A DNA stretch of 64,000 nt. It comes from Paramacrobiotus metropolitanus (Eukaryota > Tardigrada > Eutardigrada > Parachela > Macrobiotidae). The notes below the pieces were generated by a model that saw nothing but the letters and a program-made list of their open reading frames with translations, was not told where the DNA came from and searched no databases. The translations under genes and the position numbers were made by a program. Shown piece by piece: positions 12,015 through 22,413 of the stretch. The stretch spans positions 930,001 to 994,000 of the forward strand of contig NW_026570233.1 of NCBI RefSeq assembly GCF_019649055.1, written 5' to 3'. Numbering within the stretch: the first letter of the stretch is position 1; each line of letters opens with the position of its first letter.

Positions 12015-13994
12015 TGTACTGTAGCCGCTAGATGAAGTGGCTCCACTGTTAGATCCGGGCGCTGCCTTCCCCTCGTCGGGCATTGAGCACGGTGCTTACC
12101 GCCAACGGGCAGCGCACACGTAAAGTTTATTTTATTCATTTTATTTTAGTACTCTTTTACTTTGGTAAACCGTTTTCTATCTCACAGGTACCATCACTCT
12201 CTAAAATACTATCACTGAATAAACTAATCTCCATTTCAGAATCGCTTTCATCAACTAGATTTTCCTTATCCATTTCAGAGCTCTCATAATCATTTTCAGA
12301 GCTCTCATAATCATGATCTCGGTCATCATTCTTAAGCACCTGAGCAGCGAAAACGATTTACGGACAAGATCTGGGGTTACGCTTTGCCATGCACGAGAGA
12401 TCATATCCAGGAAGTCTTGGCGCCCTGGCTTCTTCAGATATCCCGATTTTGTTACTTCATGATGAGTTGCTCGCCAAAGCTGATATTCGCTACGAAAAGA
12501 GGCCTTCATTGCTTTGTTAACGCTGACGTCAAGGGGCTGATAATCGCCTGTGCGACCAGCAGGCACGAAGATTTGCTCGACATTTCGTTCTCTAAGTAGG
12601 AGCTCCGATGGTTCTTTTTTGTGGACCGGTGCCTGGTCTCGAACTAAAACACGCTTTTGCTTTTCTTCGGGAAATGTATACTTTATCCAGTCCAGATCCA
12701 TCTGCTCCGTCCACCAAGTAGAGTAAGAGCTCTCAACAAAAATATTAGGAGGAACTTTCAGCTTGTTCATTATCCCTTCTGACAGCTTCCCATTCTTTCC
12801 CCTTTAGCACCACTACAGCAGGATATTTTCCTCCATCCGCACGGATCGTTAAAGACACAGTTATTCCTTCTTTTCGCCAGGAGGCTGTTTAACAGTAACC
12901 TGCAAAGCCGTTCACAGTCAGCTTTCCAGAGGAACCACCCCCCCCCAGTGGCCAGGGGCACCCAAAAGCACAACAAACCAGATTCAATAAATTAATAAAA
13001 TATCAGAGCTCTCACAATTCTCATAACTTTTGTTATAAATGTTTGTTATAAATTGATTAAAAGCTATAGAATTACTTTTCACTCCAATGGGAGAAAGTGT
13101 TTTCGGTTTCGGCGCTACAAGGCGAATCATCGTCTGATCGAAATTGAATACGCGGTCAGCGGGAGTTTCATCCAGAACGATGGAATTGTGTAAGCGGAGA
13201 AAATACTCCAGCTCTTCTTCCTGTTTTTAGAAAATTGTCAGAGCTCTCATTTATAATGTTAAAAAATTCAACTTACCAGATCTTCCTCCGTGAATTCAGA
13301 CTTGCGAGCATGTCGAGTTGGGACACGATATCGCAGGCACTTTCTCCTCAAAAAGCAAGTAAGCCAACAGTCTGAAGCCTTGAAGGTAGGAGCTCCTTTC
13401 GCCTGGGCTAATTCTAGCTCTTTTTTTCAGCTCCAGACGTGTCACAATAAGACCCTTCTTCCGTTCGGCCAGGAGAAATTCGTACAAGGCGTCCTCTATG
13501 TCTGAGTGCTCCGGCTTTCGCTTGTGTTTCTGCTGAAGAGGCTCGTTCTTCTTCAACCTGCTGCAGGTAGACTGGCTGCTTTCAAAAACACGCAAGTAGA
13601 TAATAAATTAAAAATCTAGCTGTACCTTTTCCAGCGCGTGAAAGTTCTCCATGGAACTCCGATGTTATTTGCGTAACTCCGTGCGCTCACATCAGCGGCA
13701 GCAAAACCGATCAGAAATGCTCGAATCTGTTCCTCTGTATAACTACGCTGCTTACGGCCCATTTCGACAAATTAGAGCTCTGATTCAAATACTATCCACA
13801 GCCGAAATGCAATTATTCACTATAAAATCAAGCTCAGGTACACAATTTTGGTTCAAAAACCTGTTAAAATGACTGAAAATCAAAAATGCAGCAAAAATTC
13901 AATTTTTTTATTCAATTCAGCGTATGTATATACGTCGTGCCTTTTCTCGTACACCAGACTCTGTGGAGCCACTTCATCTAGCGGCTACAGTACA
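12015..13994 (-). mobile_element. Decayed pogo-like DNA transposon
   Basis: Perfect 32-base terminal inverted repeats (12015-12046 and 13963-13994) start TGTACTGTAGCCGCTAGATG. They enclose a minus-strand pogo/Tigger-type transposase. A TA precedes the left end but none follows the right end, so the expected TA target duplication is not intact or the true ends differ slightly. Confidence 0.8.
12255..13762 (-). pseudogene. pogo-like transposase (CENP-B HTH plus DDE domain), broken
   Basis: A cut-and-paste transposase. Pieces in order from 13762: an N-terminal helix-turn-helix (MGRKQRSYTEEQIRAF, ending at a donor near 13626); a CENP-B-type DNA-binding part around 13300-13560 (DALYEFLLAERKKG, then FKASDCW in another frame); the first catalytic Asp in FNFDQTMIRL near 13130; the second in VRDQAPVH near 12630; the third in QPLDVSVNK near 12530. 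A frameshift lies in the A-run before the FKASDCW part, and another near 12790-12810 separates KGKEWE from the next block. All three acidic residues survive in broken frames, so the decay is fairly recent. Confidence 0.82.
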
Positions 13995-14336
13995 CCCATC
14001 ATCTAGCGTCACAACGGTTGCTTGTTTTGTTGACCAGTGGATTTGTTGCATACGGATGATCATACGCACAACATGCATCAGATCAGCGAATGCCGGCTTA
14101 GTGTCAAATAAACGACCGCCTACATGTAAAAAATAGTGGCCACTTGACAAAACACTTCTCACTGGTCAGAAAATTAACGGCCACTTGAACGCGACATATT
14201 GCGCGCGCGGTGTTGCTTTAACTAAGGCGCTGGTTGACGCCTTGAAATATGACAACCAAACTCGTACTTGTGAAAAATTCAGCAAATTTATAGTGTTGTA
14301 TCCTTTTACACGTGAATTTGCCTGATTGTCTGTCAA
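13995..14336. other. Spacer between the pogo-like element and a MITE
   Basis: No gene seen. GGCCACTTGA occurs twice (near 14140 and 14181), perhaps debris of another element. Confidence 0.45.
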
Positions 14337-14841
14337 TGGTGGAGGTCAATTACATTTGGGTAAGCGTTGCGCGTCGGGTAACGGGAAAACGCGTAAAAAA
14401 TGTGACGTAGCAGCGCGTAACCAAGCAAACATTCTGATTCGCTGTCACAAAATCTGGGATGGGTTTTCAGCTTACTTGTCCGCGTAAGCGTTGCGCTTCG
14501 ACGTCGAAGCGCAACCATTACCCAAACTACGAGTAACTCGTAACTCTCCTGCACAGATCTACAAAATTTTTGTGTGTTTGGACCAAAAGTAAATCCAACG
14601 ACCGAGAGTCATAATCCAAAACTCATAATTAACTTTTTTGACGTAATACCACATTTACTACATTACAGCATTAAAAATGAGTTTTTCAGTTCCACTTCGG
14701 TGTTCAATTTCTTTCTTCGCACGGAAGCGTACTCGACTCACGATTGGACGATTGTTTTTCTGCTGAGTCATGGCTAATTTTTTACGCGTCTCTCCATTAC
14801 CCGACGCGCAACAGTTACCCAAATGTAATTGACCTCTACCA
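14337..14841. mobile_element. MITE with internal palindrome
   Basis: Inverted ends of about 65 bases: GAGGTCAATTACATTTGGGT near 14343 and its complement near 14835, followed by a GCGCGTCGGGTAA block and an ACGCGTAAAAAAT block on both sides. No coding capacity. No clear target duplication found. Confidence 0.75.
14490..14515. repeat. 26-bp perfect palindrome inside the MITE
   Basis: GTTGCGCTTCGAC followed by its exact reverse complement with no spacer. The word GTTGCGC also occurs in the MITE terminal repeats, so it may derive from them. Confidence 0.85.
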
Positions 14842-15700
14842 ATATAAAACAGTTTTGTGTACCGGGAACTCTTGGATTAACTGTGAAACATTGTGAAACA
14901 CGGTGAAATTGTGACTATGGCGCAGAAGCATCGGATATCGTGTCATCTTAATCGGCTCAGTGGAAATTTTACCGGCCTGGTTCAGTATTCTAGGAACAAA
15001 ACCTATCGATCTATAATCTTGAACTCAAGTAAGCGCAGCGATTTAAGCAACCCGTAAACTCATTTGCCGACCTCGGATTCGACGCAAACAACCATGTGCA
15101 GCATTTAATGACAGTTAATGTTGTGTTATTTTGATACAAGAATTTTTAAGATAATATATTGTGAAGGACGATCATGAATTCGAGTAATATTGCTTCTAGA
15201 CTGTAACTGTACCTAATAAATAAAATGGACATGACATGACGCACTATTTAACGATTACTTATTACAATACAACCGATTTATGGGCTATTTCATTTAATTA
15301 CCCAGCTGTCTTTTTGAAAATTTATTGGAAAGGAATTATTATTTTTTGAAATTATTCTCTGTCGAATTTCCGGTAAAATTATTGTAGAAAAGTTTAGTTG
15401 TACTTTCCAAGCGTTTTTGTTTTGTTTTGGCAGTTATCGCACATTATTCTCCCGTTTCTTTAATTTAATAATTTCAGCTGAATTTTTATACTGAATTTCG
15501 CACGGTTTTACTTTGACGAAAAAAGAAGTGTTTGGTCGTGCAACAGGTTTGGCATTTATTTATTACTATTTATTTATTTACTAATGAATAAATAAGACCA
15601 TTAGTATTTATTTATTCTAGTGTTGTTAGCAGTAAAAACAAACAACGGTAGCCTGGCGGACGATCAATAATGTTGTTGTGACGATTTGCCTCTGCGTGGT
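14842..15700. other. Noncoding spacer
   Basis: AT-rich, with runs of TTTATTTATTTA around 15555-15620. No gene recognised. Confidence 0.5.
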
Positions 15701-15711
15701 GTAGTTGAAAA

Positions 15712-15942
15712 ATTCCGACGAACAAGCGGAAGCCATCCGGCGCGAGCTAGACGGTTAAATTCAGAAGGTCAACTCCATGGAGAAAAATCGTAAATTACTC
15801 CCCAGATTCGTGGTGAAGGAAATGGAGAGTTTATTCCTGGAGGAACTCTGCTCTGGCGTCATCCTGCTGATGTTCTTCCCGTGTCCAAAGGCGCCACCGA
15901 CTCCAAAAACGGTCTGAGAAAATTCGGACGCTATAATAGCAG
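15712..15942 (+). pseudogene. Relic CADPS exon (region before the C2 domain), belonging to copy 2
   Basis: The translation NSDEQAEAIRRELDG, then a TAA stop at 15756-15758, then KVNSMEKNRKLLPRFVVKEM and FLEEL resembles the segment preceding the C2 domain of CADPS as I recall it. After LLM the conserved reading LPVSKGATDSKNGLRKFGR continues in a different frame, so there is also a small deletion. It ends at a GT donor (15943) in phase 2, the phase needed by the first visible exon of copy 1 at position 29. This shows that copy 2 once had upstream exons. Confidence 0.75.
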
Positions 15943-16499
15943 GTGAGACACTTTAATAACAGGCATAAACTGATTTTGGATATTGAACACATAAGTATAA
16001 CAATATATTGAACACATAAGGTTTCTGCCGAAAAATTATTTTGTTGCAGTTTAGCAAACCCGTTTGTTTCCAATGACAGCTTTAATTCTTGCGGTTTCAC
16101 ATTAGTATTTAGGGCGACAAAAAATTTGTTTTTCTTCAGCACTTATGCTGCTGTTAGTATATGTACGAGTACAATTGCAATGACAAAATTTCGTATTTAT
16201 GGCCGAAAACGCGGGCTTTGATTGTAGCCACTGTTCTACGAGTACCTTGCGTTAACATCGACTGTGCATTGAGTATCAAGTTGCATGATCGTTCTGACTC
16301 GATCGCTACATTTCAACTTACAAAAGCTATTGTTTTCGGGTGAACGGTGAGCTTTTATTTTTTCTATTGACATAATGTTTTACGGTTCGCTGTTGAAAAT
16401 TTTTCTGTACGAAATACATCCAGTGCATGATTATATTATTGCCGCATGTTACCCTATCACACATACACCGTCCGCTAAATTTCATCGCTGACTGTTCTC
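15943..16499. other. Remnant intron of CADPS copy 2
   Basis: No exon recognised. It connects the relic exon to the truncated 3' block. Confidence 0.5.
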
Positions 16500-16530
16500 G
16501 TTAATTATACGAGTATAACGTATAATTAAC
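16500..16530. repeat. 11-bp perfect inverted repeat at a deletion breakpoint
   Basis: GTTAATTATAC, nine bases, then GTATAATTAAC. The next base, 16531, is where homology to copy 1 (from about 4941) begins abruptly in mid-exon. Confidence 0.85.
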
Positions 16531-19203
16531 GGTCTTCCAGGTCCTCAACGACCACCTCATACACCACCGTAAGCAGTTGTGACGTTACCAAACGTTGTTT
16601 TTAAATTTAATGTACGTTTGAATGCTACTTTATGTTCAGTATCATTAGGCAAACCGGTTGATCTTCTCTTATACGGTAATTTTATTTGTGCAGCCTCGAT
16701 GGCGGGTGGCCGGTTCCACCAGCAGCTGAAGGACATGTTCGCTCCGTTGGTCGTCCGCTATGTGGATCTCATGGAGTCCAGTACTGCTCAGAGTATACAC
16801 AAGAACTTCGAAAAAGAACAATGGAAACCGCATGGGTACGTACTGCGTACAGTACAAGGCAATAGGTGTCCCGCAAAAACTGAAGTATGCCGAAAAAGTA
16901 TGCGATTACCTATGTGCTTGTATTCCAACAAGCACAACCCAGCAGTTAACTTATCGCTGGAGTTTATTTAAAAATTATTAGCAGCCCTGATGTTGCACAA
17001 TCCACAAATTTGTAGTTATTAAATTTGCTCATGGCACAATGATCCACACCTTGAAGCAACGTGCCACTGCACTACAGCTATGACGATCTTCATCACTTTG
17101 TGCGTGCGGAGGCGGTGTATTAGTTGCACACATGTAATAAATTTGCGATAAATTAGTCCTAATATTAGGCTAGCCATATGTTATTTGTGTGTTTCTCGAT
17201 TTCTTGATGACAAATAATGGGCTGAGCTTGAAGGTCAGTATAACGGGTTACGTGGCGCAGTATAATTTCATGTGAAAACAACTGTGATAGCAAGTGCACT
17301 GCGCAATATGTAATTTTATATTTAAATGTCGTGCGAAACGTACATAAACACTTGTCGCAGCAGTTCGGGAAAGTTTCGCATCTGTACTACCAAAACCGAC
17401 TAACAGAAGTGAATAATTGTACATCTGACAGCAGGCATGGCTGCGCTGCCTCCGAGGATATGCTGTGGAAACTGGACGCTCTGCAGACATTCATCTCCGA
17501 CCTGCACTGGCCGGATGAAGTCTTTGCCAAACATCTCGAGCAACGGCTCAAATTGATGGCCGCTGACATGATTGAATCCTGTGTTAAAAGGTACGTAGTC
17601 TGAAGCTTTGCTGCGTACACCGGTAATATTTTTATTCACGGTACACGTGTGGGATTTCTGACGAAACCGTTTAAATATAATAATTGCTCAAGAGAACGCT
17701 GGAAGCGTACGAAACGTGGATGCAGCGAGCGCGCAAGTCCACGGATTTCGTCATCCCGCTGGAAGTCTGTGTGATGATCAACGTCGTCCTCGATTTACAA
17801 GCGAGGTTAGACTTCCGGCAGTTCTTGTTACCGACAGTCGTGCGGAGTGGTTTTTTATACAACGCATATTTTTGATTTTTGCAGTCGCTCAAGTTATGCG
17901 CCGTGGCTGGTGTGGATCGGGTAAGCATGTGTTTTATATTTACACTGAGCATGTAAAGTACGAGTATGTACCAAGTAAAATGGAGCGCTAATCGCAGCAG
18001 TAGCTGTAGATAATGCAACACATTTTACATTTGACAGTCTAATGTGCCTCGATTTTAGTTCATTTGCTGAACAGCGTTATACTAAAATATTTTAGTATAA
18101 CGCTGTTCAGCAAATGAACTAAAATCGATTTATGATGACCTTTATGATTTTTCGTAGCATCAGTATCACACGAAAATCGATGAGTTCATAGAGCGGATCT
18201 CCCACGCCATGATCAGCAGTCTGGTTGAGAAGGATGGAAAGCCAGTGCGACAAAAAATTTATTAAAGATGACCGGTGACCATTCTTTGTTCTTCCTTCAG
18301 TTCACCGCCATTCTCGACACGGTACTGCAGAAACTATCCCGTTATGATGAAGGAACTTTGTTAGCGTCAATATTCTCCTTCGCGGTGAGCAGAAATTTCA
18401 TGGGAGTGCAGAAACCGAGAAATTCTTTGACGTTGTTGGTTTTGTGCAGAAACAAACGACGAGTGGAACATCCAGCGGCGATTTGGGCCGCGAATACGTC
18501 AACTGTCTGCGCTCGTCCATGGAGCAGATCCGGCAGAAGGTCATCGATGATCTGTTCACCCTGGCGCTCTTCGAGAAGCTGTACACGTCGCAGATGACCA
18601 TGATCTGCAACTGGCTGACGGAGCGAGTCGATCGCACACTGCATTCCTACCAAGTGAACTGTCTTTCCTTTCTGATCAAGGTCAGTCCCTTCGCTAACCT
18701 TGCGTCATTATTTTCCTAGTGTTCGCTGATTTCATTGAACATAATTATGTAATCGGTAATCGGCATGATGAACGTACAGTTTATTATCGCACAAATCACA
18801 ACTAGCCGTTGTACTACCTTGTGGCCGTAATTTATGTTGTCGCTTGTCAAAGTAAGGAGGTACAAGCACATGTTGCATTTCAAAATAATTCTTTCGTAGC
18901 ACTCGGCTGACCAAACAGTTTCAAACCACTGCGTCAATATTACAATATTAGTAAGACATTTGCCCTGAATGCATTTATTTATCCCCTGTTGTTGTCCCGC
19001 AGAAAACCTTCGCGGAATTCGAACATTCGCGGCAAGGTATCCCCGAGGATGTGCTGAACTTCAAGAACTACCAGACCATCCAGAACCGGATGCGTCTGGA
19101 GGAGGCCACGGCGGCCGTGTCGGAGGCCAGCAGTGCCACGCGCAGTCCCCGCACCTCGGCGCTGGGCATGTTCGAGAAGGCCAAGAAGCTGGCGCTGTCG
19201 TAA
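16531..19203 (+). pseudogene. CADPS: CADPS copy 2, truncated: MUN C-terminal part and C-terminus only
   Basis: Exons matching copy 1: 16531-16568 (fragment), 16694-16835, 17435-17590, 17695-17805, 17885-17920, 18158-18244, 18301-18384, 18450-18680, 19003-19203. These lack the indels of copy 1, and differences from copy 1 are mostly synonymous (one amino-acid change in exon 16694-16835). The usual donor after VEK is mutated (GT to GA at about 18233), but a GT at 18245 keeps phase with four added codons. The final exon has six extra bases near 19025. As in copy 1, the junction between the LQA exon and the [11 protein letters not shown] exon is one base out of phase with canonical sites. No start codon, C2 or PH region, so it cannot make CADPS alone. 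Confidence 0.82.
18050..18127. repeat. 78-bp perfect palindrome without spacer
   Basis: From CGATTTTAGTTCATTTGCTG to its exact complement, centred between 18088 and 18089 (AAAAT/ATTTT). Located in the intron before exon 18158. The matching intron of copy 1 lacks it. Confidence 0.9.
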
Positions 19204-19347
19204 ACGACCGGCAATGATGACGTACGGATGATGATGATGATGGTTCCCCTGTGCAATGTGCATGGTCACTTTGGTTGTGTTTCTCTCCTCTTGTTCCTTT
19301 CCGCCTATACGGAGCGCTTACTTTTGTACTGAGATATTTTTCGTTGT

Positions 19348-19353
19348 AATAAA
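19348..19353 (+). promoter_or_regulatory. Polyadenylation signal of CADPS copy 2
   Basis: AATAAA, 145 bases after the stop, in a 3' UTR almost identical to that of copy 1. Confidence 0.6.
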
Positions 19354-19449
19354 TGGATCGTTCGGATGGTGCGAATGACGACAATTGCAGTGTTGGTTAA
19401 TGCACTGTTTCCTTTCCTTCTGGTGATGATTGAAATGTACCGTTGATGT

Positions 19450-20042
19450 ACAAAGAATTATGGCGAAATAAAAGCAAGATTAATAACAGTATTGCGAGAT
19501 AATCATAATACTACTAATTTAGACACAATTAATTACAAAATAAATGAATGCAAATAGAAAAACTTAATGCAGATTGCAGATTACTTCATTATGGTACATA
19601 TTGCCAAGTTGCCAACTGCTGACGTGATAAAATGTCGTGAATTGATATGCCAGCCATCGTACTACGTTCAGCCGTATATCGCAATATGGACTTGGTGCGA
19701 TTAGTGTTGCATACTTCAAAGAATCGCCATCGCATTGGTTTCTGTTTTGACGAACCATTTTGATGAACTATTGTTTTCTATTTTAATTGCGATTGTCAGT
19801 ATAAATTTACAGTCAGGATCGCAGCCAGTTGAAGAGCTTTAATTCAGAGCATACAAAAAATGGCGGTAACAGCGGCACGCCAGCAAATTTTCGGTGTACG
19901 AACGCTGGTAAAAAAATCTGCGATGACAGAAATTGGATTACTCAACTAACCACCTGGCATACTTATGTATAGTACAGTATAACAGAAGCCCATTCCAAGT
20001 TCGTTGAAAAAATGCATCGTCACTCGTCAGAAATCTTGGCAG
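19450..20042. other. Spacer between CADPS copy 2 and the minus-strand secreted gene
   Basis: The two genes are convergent here. No further coding sequence seen. Confidence 0.5.
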
Positions 20043-20056
20043 TTTATTTGCCGAAT

Positions 20057-21429
20057 TTACTTGTTAATAAAGAAGTATTCATGGTGACTCTGGCGGCCGA
20101 TTTTGGTTCGGCCATTGTCCAGCTGCACACCGAGGCAGTCCCAGCCTTTGGATTTATCCTTGTGGAAGGCACAGCTGCCGACAAATGACCGCTTATCTTT
20201 GTTAGCGTTTTTCAGAGCATCCGTAAAGTCAGCGGCTATTCAATGCAAAATGCCGGTTAAAATTATTGCAATTGCCTCATAAAATCTACGAGTACGACGC
20301 AATCTGCTGACTGATTTCGAACAAAAATCTAGAGTGACGGCAAGCAAAGGATTTATTGTGTGACAAAAAGCGCCGTGCACTTCCCAGCTCGGTTTTGTAT
20401 ATAAAACTGCACTAATTTGTATTACGTACTGAGAGCATTTTGCCGTTACAGAGTTTACACCCGAGCCTTCGGACCCAGGTAAAATTATTCATAATTGTTG
20501 ACTCGTTTACATAGAATTTTTATTCTGCCATAAAAATAAGTGGAGCGGGATACCACAGATTTAGTAAAGCGTTTAAGTGAACGTTACGATATACTGCGTA
20601 ATTATATAATCCAGTAATGATGGTTCTGGCCGGGCGCGGCTTCAGTTTAACGTTAATATCTATAACCGTTTTCCAAAATCTTTTTTTACGGCCATGCTAG
20701 CGCTTTATTTAATTCTGATTTAAAGCCTTAACAAATAAATTAGTACTAATAGTAATATCATAATCTTTGAAAGTTTAATATTAATTACATTTTTATGTGC
20801 TGCCCATTTCCAAAACAGGAAATGCATAAGTTTTGTATAAGTACCACTGTAAACGCAGAGTACCTACTGGTACTTGTTGGTGTCAATGTGCGTCTGCTGT
20901 TAACTTCATGCAATGAAATTAACAACTGTACGGATTTTAAATATTCTGTTTGAGAAAAACAACGTTTTCTTTGCGATGTCCGGTAAGCAGGGTTTCTGAG
21001 CGTGCAACGGCTAATCATAAGTACTACGGGTACTGATAGTGGCAACTTACTGGATATGTCGTCCGACAAAACATCCCATTTGGTCATATGTGCATCGTCA
21101 GTGCACTTGAACAACACCAGCGGATCCACACTGGCATCGTCAATCTGGTCCTGCGGAATCTCATCATGCGAGCTGCGCTTCTTGACCAAGCCATCTGCAT
21201 CGCCACTGGCTAATTTGTTGCAGTTCCTCTGGCACGCTTTGTCGCCATTGCTGAAGAAGCGGCACACCGTCGCCTCGTCGTCCGCCGCTACCACCGCAGA
21301 AACTGCATAAAGTGCATAAAAATGCCGCTTTCCACTTGATGAAAACAAAAGTACCGGAAAGTTTTAGATATGTGTCTGTTCAAAGAACGTACCTGCGAAA
21401 ATTATAGCAATGAATCCCAGATGTGGCAT
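20057..21429 (-). CDS. Small secreted cysteine-containing protein, 155 aa, unknown function
   Basis: Three exons (21429-21393, 21302-21051, 20235-20057) join in phase with canonical GT-AG sites and sum to 468 bases including the stop. The N-terminus MPHLGFIAIIFAVSAVVAA is a good signal peptide split by the first intron. The mature part is acidic and basic by turns and has six Cys: four in the second exon (VCRFF, KACQRNC, FKC) and two in the last (GSC, WDC), suggesting three disulfides. AATAAA follows nine bases after the stop (20048-20043). The alternative acceptor at 20995 would give a shorter 115-residue form with four Cys. I do not recognise the family. Confidence 0.6.
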
Positions 21430-22413
21430 GGTGAGACGATAGAATTTAATGTAGGTTACCCAACCAAGGGACTGTGTGTGGTAGATCGCGACTACTGTGG
21501 TATGCACCAGTATTGCTCGTGTTTCGACATTGTTTTGCAACGGTGCCCTCGAGCGTTGCTTGCTTTCTCAGCAAATTCTGGTGTGCGTTATTGTCCCCGA
21601 CCTTCACGTGTCTGTCGTACTATATTCTGCACCATATAAGTGTAGTTAACGAACGCCACAGTGTTCGTTCACCCACCCTACCGTCTACCATTACTTCTCA
21701 ATTACGCATCTGTACAATAATTAAGAAAACAAATCTCATATCAATCAAAGTTATCAAACGTGTTTCATATAAGTAAAGTGCCCTGTACCGCACTAATGGG
21801 ATTGCAGCTCGCTGCCTCTGTAGGCAAACATTTCACTCTCATTTTATCGTGCAAACGTTAATTGGTCTCTTGAAACTCGTACGGAGCTTACTAAAGAATA
21901 GTTCAGAATCTGAGCGCTGATTATCATTTTTATCTGGTCAGGATTGTATTGTACGTTTGTACGTACGTTTTGTACATAAGATTTTGAAAGAATATACAGT
22001 AGATAATAGATAATATACTATACGAATACTTCAATTATACTTGTACCCCCACATAATTAAACGCAAGGCGTTCCGTTTCTTAAAAGTGTACCGTTGTAGT
22101 CGTAAATCGAAAAGAACATAATTATTTACATATAGGCAGTAATTTTATTCAGTTTTCCACTACCACAAATGTAGTAACGGTCGAAAAACAGGAACATCAA
22201 AACGTTAATAAAGAAAAATATTTCTGTCATTCTGATAAATTTCCTAGGAAAGCATCCGAGTACGTACAAGTTTCCACACAATGCAGAAAATTGATATGTG
22301 TAAGGTATTTCAGTGTGTATCCTATGATTTATCAGGAGGCGATTGCAGATGGGACTATGTGAATCACGTGGTAATCTGCGAACCTGTTATAGGAAGACGA
22401 AAGAACATCCAGG
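21430..22413. other. Intergenic spacer
   Basis: Upstream of the secreted gene and downstream of the minus-strand kinase gene. Open frames are short and unconvincing. Confidence 0.5.
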
